NCBI GenBank assembly: GCA_052103955.1
Contig: JBQELO010000018.1
Location: forward strand, 9,231 to 73,230
Length of the DNA stretch: 64,000 nt
Source: Paenalcaligenes sp052103955
Lineage (GTDB): Bacteria; Pseudomonadota; Gammaproteobacteria; Burkholderiales; Burkholderiaceae_B
Direction of reading: 5' to 3'
Shown here: positions 26,401-36,492 of the stretch, piece after piece
Position numbering within the stretch: position 1 is the stretch's first letter
Layout of the letters: each line of letters begins with the position of its first letter
The notes under the pieces: model-generated
The model's input: the letters and a program-made list of their open reading frames with translations, nothing else
What the model was told of the DNA's origin: nothing
Databases searched by the model: none
Program-made: the position numbers and the translations under genes

Positions 26401-27435
26401 TTACTTGTCTATTTCGTGGCGGCGTTTTCTATAGGAATACGGCGTTTCGCCATACAGTTTTTTAAACCATGAAATAAAGTGTGAGGCATCTGAAAAGCCG
26501 CACTCCATCGCAATGTTCGTTACGTAGTCGCTGGTATTGGTCAGTAGAAAACGAGCATGCTCTAAGCGCAGGCGTCTCCAGTAACTGGCGGGAGACTCGT
26601 TAGTATTCACTGCAAAGGCTCGGTGCAGTTGACGTGTGTTGGTGTCTGCGTGCTTAGCAACGTCTGTCATGGTGATTTGGCTGCTTAAGTTCTCACGCAT
26701 GTAAGTAATCGCTTTTTTGACTATCTCGTTTTCATAAATATTGGGGTTTTTAAACAAGATGGAGTCGGTAGGGCCACTGACGGCGGGTTTGTTCGGTAGT
26801 AATAGGTAATCTAGGCTTTTTTGTGCACGTACGTTGCTGCAGTTTTTGCGTATGAGCGCGGTAGCAAGGCCTATAGCGGTGCCACCGGGGCAGGTATAAA
26901 TACCTCCATCTTCAATAAAGTTGTCATCAATCAGCGCTTTGGCTTTTGGGAATTTCTGCTTGAATTCATCGATGATGGCGTAGTGTATGGCGCATTTACG
27001 TTGATCCAGAATGCCTGCTTTACCGAGTACGAAAGAGGCTGAGCACAACGCAATAATAGATATTTTGGCATTGTTAATCTGCTGTAGGGTGTGGACTAAC
27101 GCATCAGAGGGTGCACGGGTTTCAGATAGCAAGCCACCGGCTAACACCACATAGTCGTAGTTATTAAAGGGGTCAAAGGGGGCGGTAGGGTGTATGAGCA
27201 ACCCGCAACTGGCGGTGACCGGTTGGTTATCAAAGGTCATCCAGTCCCATTGGCAATAAATTTGTTGGCTGCGATATTCCTTATCGGCCGCAAAACGTAA
27301 GGATTCCACCAGACCCGCAACAGGCGCCAAGGTGAATTTGTTCATCAAGATAAAGCCAACACGCATATCAGGCTGGACGTTTTCCAGATCCTCAAGAGCG
27401 ATAAAGTCCCCTAGGGAGGAAGCAAGGTCTTGCAT
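26401..27435 (-). CDS. GlxA-family transcriptional regulator (DJ-1/PfpI domain plus AraC HTH)
   Basis: A 344-residue protein. N-terminal DJ-1/PfpI-like amidotransferase-fold domain (VGFILMNKFTLAPVAGLVESL; elbow IIALCSASFVLGKAGILD with Cys; TCPGGTAIGLATALI) and C-terminal AraC double helix-turn-helix (TMTDVAKHADTNTRQLHRAF and VTNIAMECGFSDASHFISWF, ending GETPYSYRKR). Such regulators (GbdR, ArgR, CdhR types) activate catabolism of betaines, carnitine and amino acids. It is convergent with the catabolic cluster and is its best candidate regulator. Confidence 0.93.
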   Translation of the reverse strand: MQDLASSLGDFIALEDLENVQPDMRVGFILMNKFTLAPVAGLVESLRFAADKEYRSQQIYCQWDWMTFDNQPVTASCGLLIHPTAPFDPFNNYDYVVLAGGLLSETRAPSDALVHTLQQINNAKISIIALCSASFVLGKAGILDQRKCAIHYAIIDEFKQKFPKAKALIDDNFIEDGGIYTCPGGTAIGLATALIRKNCSNVRAQKSLDYLLLPNKPAVSGPTDSILFKNPNIYENEIVKKAITYMRENLSSQITMTDVAKHADTNTRQLHRAFAVNTNESPASYWRRLRLEHARFLLTNTSDYVTNIAMECGFSDASHFISWFKKLYGETPYSYRKRRHEIDK

Positions 27436-27614
27436 GGGTCATGATGTCTCGGTTGTCTGCCTCACTATGACGGTTAGGTGTAGTAAGCAGAGTCTTTTTT
27501 TAGTGATGTACAGTATACCGCTTGGCTGAAAACACGAGCAGTTGGGCATGGCGATGTTGCAGTGGTTGGTCTAAGATAAAGCTCTTGTTTTTACTCTATA
27601 CGTATTTGCTGATT

Positions 27615-28535
27615 ATGATCGTTCGCCCGGCCTCCCGTTCGCCTTGGTTGATGTTGTTCACGTTAAAAGGATCTATTGTTTCCATCGTGTGGAGACGTGT
27701 GGTTGCCATGATGTTATTGGCGACTATGGTGGTGTTTGTGGAGTATCGCTACACCATGGATGCCGCGGGGCTAGGAGCGGTGCCCTTGATGTTGGTGGGG
27801 CTAACACTAGCCATTTTCCTGGGCTTTAGAAATAGTGTGGCTTATGAGCGTTGGTGGGAAGCGCGTACCCTGTGGGGCGAGCTACTGATCGTAGTCCGAA
27901 ATCTGACCCGCCAAACGCTTAGTTTTACGGAAAACGTACCGGCTGAACAGCAACGTCAATTAGCGCACATGCTGATCGCTTTTTCGCATGCGTTGCGTCA
28001 TAAGTTACGCGGCAGTAGTGCATCGGCAGATTTGGTGCGCTGGTTAGGAGAGGATCAGGCTAAACGTTACTTGGCGTCGTCTAACGCACCCAATTTGCTG
28101 TTGGGCGACATAAATCAGGCCTACGCCCAGTTACGGCGCAATGGGCAACTGGATAATATTTTGTTTGCGGATATAGATAAGCAGCTTAATAGGTTGTCGT
28201 ACATTTTGGGTGGTTGTGAACGTATTACCAGCACACCCATGCCGTTTGCCTATATTTTGCTGTTGCATCGCACCGTGTACATCTATTGTTTCTTATTGCC
28301 ATTTTGTTTGGTGGGCAGTTTGGGTTGGTTGACACCCATTATGGTAGGGGTGCTGTCTTACACCTTTTTTGGTTTGGATGCGCTGGGCGAGCAAATAGAA
28401 GAACCTTTTGGTATGTTGCCAAATAACCTGCCGCTAGATGCCTTGTGCCGCACTATAGAAATCAGTGTGGCAGAGTTGCTGGGCGATGAAGATGTCCCCG
28501 CGATTATCAAACCCTTGGATGGGGTGTTGATGTAA
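27615..28535 (+). CDS. Bestrophin-like (UPF0187) membrane protein
   Basis: A 306-residue membrane protein with family landmarks: YTMDAAGLGAVPLMLVGLTLAIFLGFRNSVAYERWWEARTLWGEL, the conserved RNSVAYERWWEAR core, CERITSTPMPFAYILLLHR, and FGLDALGEQIEEPFG near the C-terminus. I chose the ATG at 27615 (MIVRPASRSPW), since the upstream extension has no family match. Bacterial bestrophin homologues form pentameric ion channels. A clear terminator follows. No functional link to its neighbours is visible. Confidence 0.93.
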   Translation: MIVRPASRSPWLMLFTLKGSIVSIVWRRVVAMMLLATMVVFVEYRYTMDAAGLGAVPLMLVGLTLAIFLGFRNSVAYERWWEARTLWGELLIVVRNLTRQTLSFTENVPAEQQRQLAHMLIAFSHALRHKLRGSSASADLVRWLGEDQAKRYLASSNAPNLLLGDINQAYAQLRRNGQLDNILFADIDKQLNRLSYILGGCERITSTPMPFAYILLLHRTVYIYCFLLPFCLVGSLGWLTPIMVGVLSYTFFGLDALGEQIEEPFGMLPNNLPLDALCRTIEISVAELLGDEDVPAIIKPLDGVLM

Positions 28536-28591
28536 TGCAGTAGTGCGGTGTGGCCGTAGTGTTCATGGTATTGCGTTGTATTCCTACCCAG

Positions 28592-28618
28592 AATGGCTCA
28601 TTTGATGAGCCATTTTTT
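28592..28618 (+). terminator. Intrinsic terminator of the bestrophin-like gene
   Basis: Stem AATGGCTCA / TGAGCCATT with a 5-nt loop followed by T residues, about 55 nt after the stop codon. Confidence 0.9.
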
Positions 28619-28834
28619 ATTTGCTTACATCTACAACGCACGTATTACATGCCGTACAAGGAGGCTACCTATTTTCAGTGATTCTCAGTGTCTTAGGCTT
28701 CACTTAGAATCCAGCTAAATACATATTCCACCAAACTTAAACAGGCTTTTCTATATCTGCCCAACGAAGAGAGCGTTTGGTATGTCAGGCTGCCTGTGAC
28801 GGGTTTTAGATTCATGATGGATGGAGACACACCC

Positions 28835-31800
28835 ATGATTACCAAGAAGAATAATTCAACAGTCTGTGCAGAGCGCTCTTTTGCGCTTAACAGAGCAGCA
28901 TTTCCTACTATCCCTTTTTTGCTACGCGGTATTGTGATTGCTCTCTGGGTGTTGCCGCCCAATGTGTATGCGCAGTCTCAAAGCACACCTGTTGTGATTG
29001 AAAAAACCGGCAGTAATGGACGTAATGCGGGCGGTTTCCCTTTCTATAGGGGATCAAGGGCTGGAGACAAGAGCGCTGATATTAGCTATACGCTGAATGC
29101 AGGTAAAACCATCAATACCCCTGCGGCAAAGGGTGCTGTGCAGATCGTGTCACGAGGCGGAAAGGGAGGCAATGGGCATGACGGCGTGGTTGCTGACAGC
29201 TCAGGATCCGTAGGTGGGAACACTGGCACTATCTCACTACAAGTATTAGGAAATGTTACTAACCACTCAACGCTTAGTGGTGCGCATGGTATCAATGTAT
29301 CGGCTATCGCTGGTCAGGCAGGATCTCGTAGAAAAGGGGGGAGCGGTGGTGGTTCTGCTGGCCCAATCTCCCTTAATGTTAATAACAGCCAGATCAGTAC
29401 AGCTAGCCGTACGGCGGCAGCTATACAAATACAAAGTCAGGGTGGGCAAGGGAATAGCGGATTTGAGGCTGTCGGCATAAGGTGGTCGGGTAGTAATGGC
29501 GGTCAGGGCGGTGCAGTGACCGCAAACTTTAGTGGTGTGATTGATAGCGCAGGTCGTGGCATAGCGGTGAGCTCTGTGGGAGGTGTGGGAGGCAATATCA
29601 ATAGCAGTGTCATCCAGACGATTAGCAGCCACGGAGGAACTGGTGGTAGGGCTGGCACTATACAAAGCACCATCCGTGGACGTAGCAATGGGCAGTTGTC
29701 TTCTATAACCACTAGAGCGAACGAAGGTCATGCTTTACATCTGCGCAGCCAAGGAGGGGATGGCGGCGAAATTAATGGCACAAGTTGGTTTAATGGCGCT
29801 GATGGTGGTTCAGGGGGGGATGGTGGTCATGTAAATGCGACCCTTAGTAATGTGCGCATACAAACTAGCGGAGATAAAGCAGGGGCAGTGATTGCTGAAA
29901 GCAATGGCGGTAAGGGCTTTTGGGGTGGTGGTTCAGCCTTGGCGAAGGGGGGCAAAGCAGGCTCGGGTGGTGACGGTGGCACGATTACCGTCCGACTGGA
30001 AGCGAACACACACATTCGTACACAAGGTAATGATGCTATAGCAGTACAAGCGGTAAGCCGTGGAGGCGGTGGTAGCAACGGAGGAAAAGGCGGCATCATC
30101 TACTCACCAGGTGGTGATGGCAGTAGTGGTGGCGTAGGAGGGAGGGTGGAGTTGCTGAGCTCTGCTCAGATCGAAACGTTAGGCAAAGACTCCTATGGTG
30201 TGTACGCAGCAAGTTTGGGTGGTGCCGCTGGTGATGGAGGAAAAGGCGGCGGTATTGTTGGGGTGGGCGGTCATGGTGGAGCAAATAGTCGTAGTTCAAA
30301 AGTGGAGTTGAGGCAGTCTGGCGCGGGTAGTGTAGTGACCAAGGGCGACGCTAGCCACGGGCTATTTGCTGAAAGTATTGGTGGTGATGGTGGTACCTAT
30401 AACTCATCTGCCAAAGCGGCGATGGGGGGCGACAGCCATTCCAATAGTCCCAACGCACATGGGGGCGCGCTCTCGGTGGTTAACCTAGGCCGTGTACGGG
30501 TTGAGGGGAAAGCGGCCAAAGGGATATTGGCACAAAGCGTTGGTGGTGGGGGTGGGAATGGCGGCAGTTCCGCTGGTTTGATTGCCATCGGAGGTGATGG
30601 GCACTCCAGCGGTAACGGTAGTACGGTTTTGGTAGAGAATCTAGGCATTGTGTCCACTAAAGGTGGCCAAGGTTATGGCATACATGCACAAAGCATAGGC
30701 GGTGGTGGTGGCAGTGCAGCGACTACGTTGGCATTAGGTGTTGGAGTCAATATCGCCATAGGCGGTAAAGGCGCAACGGCTGGCAATGGTGGTGATGTCA
30801 ATGTGCTGCTAGGGAAAAGTAGCCTCATCACGACCGAAGGTGCTGATGCGAATGCCGTGGTAGCGCAAAGTATAGGTGGTGGTGGCGGTGATGGTGGCGA
30901 GACTGTTTCTGTAGGTTTTTTGGATGTACTAACCAAAAGTTTAGGAGGCTCGGGCGGAGCTGCCGGTAATGGAGGTAGGGTACAGGTAGATACGGATGGG
31001 CAGATTAAAACCCGAGGTGAAGGAGCCGCCGGTGTATTGGCACAGTCTATCGGTGGTGGCGGTGGTATAGGGGGGAATAGCACCAGCGCAGGGATTACGT
31101 TAGTGTCTATAGGCCTAGGCGGTGCTGGCGGTGCGTCCGGACGAGGCGGATCGGTGAGCTTTACCAATAATGCACAGATAGAAACTGAGGGTGTGGATGC
31201 CTATGGTGCGCTCTTGCAAAGTATAGGCGGCGGCGGTGGGGCCGGTGGTAATGCTGTTGGTATAGCCATGTCCGTGTTACCTAAGTATTCGGGCAGTGCA
31301 GCTATCGCTGTAGGTGGTGCCGGAGGTAAGGGCGATAGTGGCGGGAATGTGGAGGCGACTAACGCGGCGTCAATCATAACGTCAGGGCATGGTTCCAAAG
31401 TGCTGGTTGCTCAAAGCATAGGCGGTGGCGGTGGTGCTGCAGGTTCAGCCGGTACGTTTAGCTTTTCAGCAAGCCCCGGTGTTGCCATTTCATTGGCAGT
31501 AAGTGTAGGGGGCAGTGGTGGTGATGGTGGTGCTGGAGGAGATGTCACTGTTACCAATAAAGGAGGATTGCAAAGTACGGGCGATCATGCGACGGGTGTA
31601 TTGGCACAAAGTGTAGGCGGTGGCGGTGGTGTGGGCGGTGGAGCCGTGGCACGAGCAGTTGCCTACGGATCTAAATCCTTTTCTGGCGCATTGTCTATAG
31701 GTGGCAAAGGCGGTAATGGTGGTAACGGTGGTGCGGTGGCTGTTCACCAGCAAGGCATCATTAATACCGCGGGTAATGCGGCTATCGGCGTGCTAGCGCA

Positions 31801-34800
31801 AAGTATAGGCGGCGGCGGTGGTAATGGTGGACTAACTCACGGTGATACGCGGGCAGACACAGCCAATATTGCAATTGTGCTTGGACGTAAGGGGGGCGAT
31901 GGTGGTGATGGTGGAAAAGTTAAGGCCACACAATCTGATGGCACCTTAATTCAGACGCAAGGGATTGCTAGCGATGCGTTGGTCTTACAAAGCATTGGTG
32001 GGGGTGGTGGCGTAGGTAGTGCGATCGGTGACAGTACTATGCCACCTTGGCCTGAACCACCACCAATTCCTGGTGGCGGTGGTTATAAATACGAAGGCTA
32101 CTCAGGCAGTTTAACCTTGGCTTTAGGTGGGAGTGGAGGACAGGGGGGTAAGGCTGATGAGGTCGCTGCTACCTTGAACGGAAACATCATGACCCATGGT
32201 AGACAAAGTAATGGCCTGATTGCTCAGAGTATAGGCGGCGGCGGTGGGCGTAGTGGCACAAGTTCATCGTCTGCACCGGGGGGCGATTTGTCACTCTCGC
32301 TCAATGTAGGGGGCAGTGGCGGTACGGGTGGTGCCGGTGGTGGCGTGACGTTGAAACTGCTAGGTAACGTCAGGGCAAACGGCTTGGATAGTATAGGGGT
32401 TTTAGCGCAAAGCATCGGGGGTGGCGGTGGCAATGCTTCCACCACGGAGGCAGGGCAATCCGCAGGGAAAGTGGGTGTAAACGTTGCCATCGGTGGTTCG
32501 GGTGGTAAAGGGGGGAGCGGTGGTGCTGTGACAGTTACGCAAGCTGGAACGGTTCGTAGCCAGATGGGCGATGCCTTAGTAGTGCAGAGCATAGGTGGCG
32601 GCGGCGGAGTGGCCGATACGGTTCATGCGGGTTTGGAAGTAGATGAGCTTAACAACCTAATAGAAGGTGAGCTGCCTGAAAAAGGTGGTGCATTTACCTT
32701 AGCCATAGGTGGCAGAGGTGGTGAGGGCAGCGATGGTGGAGCGGTACATGTAGAACACAGTGGGGCCATACAGGCAGGTGGCGAGGCACGAGCAGGTGCA
32801 ACCTTACAAAGTATAGGTGGCGGCGGCGGTATGGGCGGCATAGCATCCACCTATTATCAGACCTCGACGATTGCTCCTGGAGCACAGTTGCAAGTATCCA
32901 TGGCGGTAGGCGGAAAAGGTGGAGCGGGAGGTGCCGGTGGTAGTGTGACGTGGAGACAAGGCGAAAAAGCGACAACGACAGCGACCGGGGCACTGGGTGA
33001 CGCCGTGCGATTACAAAGCATAGGTAGCGGTGGTGGTGTGGCTGGCGGTGTGGCTGTGGGGGCGGAAATCTCTGATGACGGCACTAAAGCACGTGTGGAT
33101 GTTGCTCTGATCAATATTAACGGTAGCGCAGGCGGTGGCGGTCAGGGCGGTACGGTTAAGGCAACCAATGAACAGAGTTCAACCCTGTACACGAGTGGAG
33201 AGGGGGGGATTGGGTTAGTCGCTCAAAGCATAGGCGGCGGTGGTGGGTTAGTACAAGCTGTTTATAAGCAAACTATAGACAAAACGATGATTAACTTAGG
33301 TGGTGGTAAAGGCAATGGTGGTTTAGTCGATATCACCCAAAGCGGCAACATCTACACAGCAGGTAATGCCGCTCACGGTATTCTTGCTCAAAGCATAGGT
33401 GGCGGCGGTGGCGCGACACGAGTGATCGGTGCCAACAGTACTACAGTAGTTTTTAACGCTGCGGTGGCAGGGCAAGGTGATGGTGGACGGGTCGAGGTGA
33501 AGTTGGGTGACACGGCGGTGATTAGTACAGCAGGTAAAGGTGCCTATGGTGTGTTTGCCCAAAGTATTGGTGGCGGTGGTGGCTATGTCAATACGGGTAC
33601 TGCTAGTGCTCCTACTGCAGGCACATTAACGCAAACTCACGCCGGTAGTGGTAATGGTGGCGATGTACAGGTACAGGCTAAAGGTGTGGTGCACACCGTA
33701 GGTGATAACGCGACAGCCATATTTGCTCAAAGCGTAGGCGGTGGCGGCGGTATGGTGAATGGTGTGGTGGGTAATGCTGGTGAAAAGGGTCAAGGTAATG
33801 CTGGCAATGTGACTGTTCAGGTAGGTGGAACGGTCAGTGCTTCTGGTAATAATGCCTCTGCAATCATCGCTCAAAGTGTGGGGAGCAAAGCCGGTGTTAT
33901 TACAGTTAAGGTGCTAGAGAATGCATCAGTGCAGGGTGGGTTAGGTGATGCTGAGGCCATTAGACTGATGGATGGCATGGGTAACACGGTGAGTATCGCT
34001 AAAGGTGCAACGGTTTCCTCACTGTCCAATGTAGCGATACGTTCAGTAGGAAGCAGGGCTCACATTATTAACCATGGCAATTTATATGGTTCCTTGTTGC
34101 TAGCGGAGTCTTCCAGCTTGGAAAACTTAGGTTCTGTTTATGCAGGGGAACAACTGCAATTACGTGGTGGCGCGGTGAAAAACAGTGGGTTGTTTTACAT
34201 AGGTACCGCAGAGCGTAATGTGGTCACTAGATTGGATGGTAGCTATACACAAACCGTTGCAGGCACCTACGCACCTAAGGTGGATTTTTTAGGTAAATCA
34301 TCGGATGTATTGCAGATAGCGAAAACAGCAAACCTGAGTGGTGCAGTTGCTGTTCAAGGCGTTAATCATTTACCCGGCGAACACCAATTCACGGTACTGC
34401 AAGCTACCGATGGCTTAACGGTAAACAAAGGCTTTTACTCTAAAGGAAATGCGGTATTTGATTACCCAGTGCAGTATGACGGGAATACGCTGACAGTAGG
34501 TTTGGTGGCGGACTTCAATAAACATAATGCGTTGATGTCAGAAGAACAGGCCGAGCTGTCCCAATATTTGGGACGTAAATGGGACGCAGCAGAAGCGCAA
34601 ATAGCAGCCGATAAAGCACAAAAATCGGCAGCACCACAACGTAGAATGGTTATGTCTGTGGCTGCTCCCGCAACCGCTGCAGAGCAGCCGGGGCAAGCGT
34701 ACGTTGACGTGTTTGACACCTTGGCCTTGGCCGACAATACGCAGGCGTATGCGCAAGTGTTGGATCAAATTGCAAACGATGCGATACAGGCACCTGTGGC

Positions 34801-35713
34801 TATCTTACCGTTGGCGAATCGTATGTTCTTGAATAGAACCATGAGCTGTCCCTCTACCGATGTGGGTGATCCGCAGTCGCAAGAGAAATCTTGTTTCTGG
34901 GGGGACATACAGGGTAACTGGCTAGACCGTAGCGCCCATCACGATGATTCGGGCTTTGACTACGACTCGGTGCGCTACATTATTGGTGGGCAGCACCCGT
35001 TGGGCAATGGCTGGGTGGCAGGTGGCGGCGTATCGTACGAGCGTGCACACGGTAAAGCCAAAGATATTGCACTGCGTACTCGGGGCGATAACTTTAGCGG
35101 TATGGCCTTTGTACGTAAAGTGGATGGCCCTTGGTCGTATGCTGGTGCGTTAAGCGCTGGCTATGGTAACTACAATACAGATCGTACGGTTGTTACAGCG
35201 CAAGGTGTGATTAAGCCATCTGCTGATTGGGATGCTCACTTTGTGACCCTACGTTTACAAACTGCCTATACTCATCAGTTAGACGGTTTCTATATCAAAC
35301 CTGCTGTAGATGTGGATGTCATTTACCAGCATGTACCATCCTACTCTGAGAAAGGTGGTGGTGCCTTTAATTTGGCCTTTGACAGTACCAGTGATGTACG
35401 CACGATGATCAGCCCCTCGGTAGAGCTGGGAGCACGTATAGAGAAAGACAAGTATGTGTTGCGCCCTTATGTGGGGCTGGGTGTGAACTGGATGCCAAGC
35501 AATGATTGGGAAACCGATGCGCGTTTAAAAAACGATAACAGTGGCGATAGATTTCACTTATCACAAAGCCTACCTTCTGTTTTTGGCGAGTACAAAGTGG
35601 GTATGGATATTGATACTGGTAGCGATGTAGTGCTGCGTGCCGAATGGCGTCAACGCTTTGGTGACCGCTATAACGACAGGTCGGCTCAGTTGCAGTTGGG
35701 TGTGAAGTTTTAA
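28835..35713 (+). CDS. Giant glycine-rich autotransporter with C-terminal beta-barrel
   Basis: A 2292-residue protein counted from the ATG at 28835, which has GGAG 8 nt upstream; in-frame ATGs from 28796 on lack this. A signal peptide of about 45 residues ends at NVYA. The passenger (about 46-1800) is built from 50- to 90-residue units, each holding a variant of LAQSIGGGGGxGG and a second glycine block (GGxGGxGGxV). I count 17 copies of QS(I/V)GGGGG, one GSGGG variant, one degenerate last copy, and about eight looser units at the N-terminus. A non-repetitive linker follows, then the autotransporter barrel from about residue 2010 (SCFWGDIQGNWL) to the terminal Phe of LQLGVKF. It should be secreted by a type V mechanism and displayed on the surface. 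Adhesion or biofilm matrix are likely roles; function is inferred. It is monocistronic with its own terminator. Confidence 0.93.
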   Translation: MITKKNNSTVCAERSFALNRAAFPTIPFLLRGIVIALWVLPPNVYAQSQSTPVVIEKTGSNGRNAGGFPFYRGSRAGDKSADISYTLNAGKTINTPAAKGAVQIVSRGGKGGNGHDGVVADSSGSVGGNTGTISLQVLGNVTNHSTLSGAHGINVSAIAGQAGSRRKGGSGGGSAGPISLNVNNSQISTASRTAAAIQIQSQGGQGNSGFEAVGIRWSGSNGGQGGAVTANFSGVIDSAGRGIAVSSVGGVGGNINSSVIQTISSHGGTGGRAGTIQSTIRGRSNGQLSSITTRANEGHALHLRSQGGDGGEINGTSWFNGADGGSGGDGGHVNATLSNVRIQTSGDKAGAVIAESNGGKGFWGGGSALAKGGKAGSGGDGGTITVRLEANTHIRTQGNDAIAVQAVSRGGGGSNGGKGGIIYSPGGDGSSGGVGGRVELLSSAQIETLGKDSYGVYAASLGGAAGDGGKGGGIVGVGGHGGANSRSSKVELRQSGAGSVVTKGDASHGLFAESIGGDGGTYNSSAKAAMGGDSHSNSPNAHGGALSVVNLGRVRVEGKAAKGILAQSVGGGGGNGGSSAGLIAIGGDGHSSGNGSTVLVENLGIVSTKGGQGYGIHAQSIGGGGGSAATTLALGVGVNIAIGGKGATAGNGGDVNVLLGKSSLITTEGADANAVVAQSIGGGGGDGGETVSVGFLDVLTKSLGGSGGAAGNGGRVQVDTDGQIKTRGEGAAGVLAQSIGGGGGIGGNSTSAGITLVSIGLGGAGGASGRGGSVSFTNNAQIETEGVDAYGALLQSIGGGGGAGGNAVGIAMSVLPKYSGSAAIAVGGAGGKGDSGGNVEATNAASIITSGHGSKVLVAQSIGGGGGAAGSAGTFSFSASPGVAISLAVSVGGSGGDGGAGGDVTVTNKGGLQSTGDHATGVLAQSVGGGGGVGGGAVARAVAYGSKSFSGALSIGGKGGNGGNGGAVAVHQQGIINTAGNAAIGVLAQSIGGGGGNGGLTHGDTRADTANIAIVLGRKGGDGGDGGKVKATQSDGTLIQTQGIASDALVLQSIGGGGGVGSAIGDSTMPPWPEPPPIPGGGGYKYEGYSGSLTLALGGSGGQGGKADEVAATLNGNIMTHGRQSNGLIAQSIGGGGGRSGTSSSSAPGGDLSLSLNVGGSGGTGGAGGGVTLKLLGNVRANGLDSIGVLAQSIGGGGGNASTTEAGQSAGKVGVNVAIGGSGGKGGSGGAVTVTQAGTVRSQMGDALVVQSIGGGGGVADTVHAGLEVDELNNLIEGELPEKGGAFTLAIGGRGGEGSDGGAVHVEHSGAIQAGGEARAGATLQSIGGGGGMGGIASTYYQTSTIAPGAQLQVSMAVGGKGGAGGAGGSVTWRQGEKATTTATGALGDAVRLQSIGSGGGVAGGVAVGAEISDDGTKARVDVALININGSAGGGGQGGTVKATNEQSSTLYTSGEGGIGLVAQSIGGGGGLVQAVYKQTIDKTMINLGGGKGNGGLVDITQSGNIYTAGNAAHGILAQSIGGGGGATRVIGANSTTVVFNAAVAGQGDGGRVEVKLGDTAVISTAGKGAYGVFAQSIGGGGGYVNTGTASAPTAGTLTQTHAGSGNGGDVQVQAKGVVHTVGDNATAIFAQSVGGGGGMVNGVVGNAGEKGQGNAGNVTVQVGGTVSASGNNASAIIAQSVGSKAGVITVKVLENASVQGGLGDAEAIRLMDGMGNTVSIAKGATVSSLSNVAIRSVGSRAHIINHGNLYGSLLLAESSSLENLGSVYAGEQLQLRGGAVKNSGLFYIGTAERNVVTRLDGSYTQTVAGTYAPKVDFLGKSSDVLQIAKTANLSGAVAVQGVNHLPGEHQFTVLQATDGLTVNKGFYSKGNAVFDYPVQYDGNTLTVGLVADFNKHNALMSEEQAELSQYLGRKWDAAEAQIAADKAQKSAAPQRRMVMSVAAPATAAEQPGQAYVDVFDTLALADNTQAYAQVLDQIANDAIQAPVAILPLANRMFLNRTMSCPSTDVGDPQSQEKSCFWGDIQGNWLDRSAHHDDSGFDYDSVRYIIGGQHPLGNGWVAGGGVSYERAHGKAKDIALRTRGDNFSGMAFVRKVDGPWSYAGALSAGYGNYNTDRTVVTAQGVIKPSADWDAHFVTLRLQTAYTHQLDGFYIKPAVDVDVIYQHVPSYSEKGGGAFNLAFDSTSDVRTMISPSVELGARIEKDKYVLRPYVGLGVNWMPSNDWETDARLKNDNSGDRFHLSQSLPSVFGEYKVGMDIDTGSDVVLRAEWRQRFGDRYNDRSAQLQLGVKF

Positions 35714-35731
35714 CCTTAACGATCTATACAA

Positions 35732-35765
35732 AAAAGGCCCTGCAGTATGTACTGTAGGGCCTTTT
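35732..35765. terminator. Bidirectional terminator after the autotransporter gene
   Basis: Stem AAAAGGCCCT / AGGGCCTTTT (with inner CAGT/ACTG) and a 4-nt loop, between the autotransporter and the convergent glutathione-transferase gene. The flanking A and T runs serve both strands. Confidence 0.9.
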
Positions 35766-35796
35766 GATTGCCGCATTGTGTAGAAAATTACATGCA

Positions 35797-36435
35797 CTAT
35801 GCGTGTGGATCAACCTCTCTAAGCGCAGCTTCAATCCATTTCTGCATGGCCGGTAAGGCCAACACTTGATCTATCCATGCGTGGCATAGGTCGCTTACGG
35901 GCAGTTTATAGTTGCGAACACGCAAGGCTACAGGCACAAAAAACGCATCGACGGTAGTGAATCGTCTACCAGCTAAAAATGGTCCCGAGAAGCTTTGCAA
36001 GCCACTTTCCCATAACTCTACAATGCGCGCCAAGTCTTTAGCCAGCGCCTCGTCTATGCTCTGTATGGGGGCTTGTGGCTTACAGCTCATAGGGCATTGA
36101 CTGCGCAAGGCTTGAAAGCCTGAGTGCATTTCGGCAGTCGCGCTGCGCGCCCAAACTCGGGCAGATTTATTTTGTGGCCAAGCGGCAGGGTAGGCTTCAG
36201 CAACGTGCTCACAAATAGCTAAGGAATCCCACACCAGCAACTCGCCATCTTGTAAGCAAGGTACTAAGCCAGTAGGTGAGAATTTTTTAAACTTTTCATA
36301 ACTATTGCCGCTCTTGCCGTAGGCAGTGAAAGTTTCTACTACTTCGTGGAAAGGAACGCCCAACATTTTTAGTAGAATCCAAGGGCGTAGCGACCAGGAC
36401 GACAAGTTTTTATTAGCAATGTGTAGTGTGAGCAT
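35797..36435 (-). CDS. Glutathione S-transferase family protein
   Basis: A 212-residue cytosolic GST. N-terminal thioredoxin-fold domain with NKNLSSWSLRPWILLKMLGVPFHEV (candidate catalytic serine in SSWS) and the cis-Pro/glutathione-binding GLVPCLQDGELLVWDSLAICEHVAE. The C-terminal helical domain contains AGRRFTTVDAFFVPVALRV (N-capping box). It conjugates or reduces with glutathione; substrate unknown. It leads a group of same-strand genes but gaps suggest separate units. Confidence 0.92.
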   Translation of the reverse strand: MLTLHIANKNLSSWSLRPWILLKMLGVPFHEVVETFTAYGKSGNSYEKFKKFSPTGLVPCLQDGELLVWDSLAICEHVAEAYPAAWPQNKSARVWARSATAEMHSGFQALRSQCPMSCKPQAPIQSIDEALAKDLARIVELWESGLQSFSGPFLAGRRFTTVDAFFVPVALRVRNYKLPVSDLCHAWIDQVLALPAMQKWIEAALREVDPHA

Positions 36436-36492
36436 CGTTAACGTTATTGAAAAAATGTAGGAAAATTCAGGAAATAGTGAAGCACAAATAGA

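Noticed and set aside
29000..33900. Long minus-strand open frames rich in Pro, Thr or His inside the autotransporter gene
   Set aside because: They are antisense reads of the glycine-codon repeats, with no ribosome sites.
30500..33900. Regular short repeats that could suggest a CRISPR array
   Set aside because: The repeats are in-frame coding repeats of a glycine-rich passenger; unit spacing is irregular and no cas genes are present.
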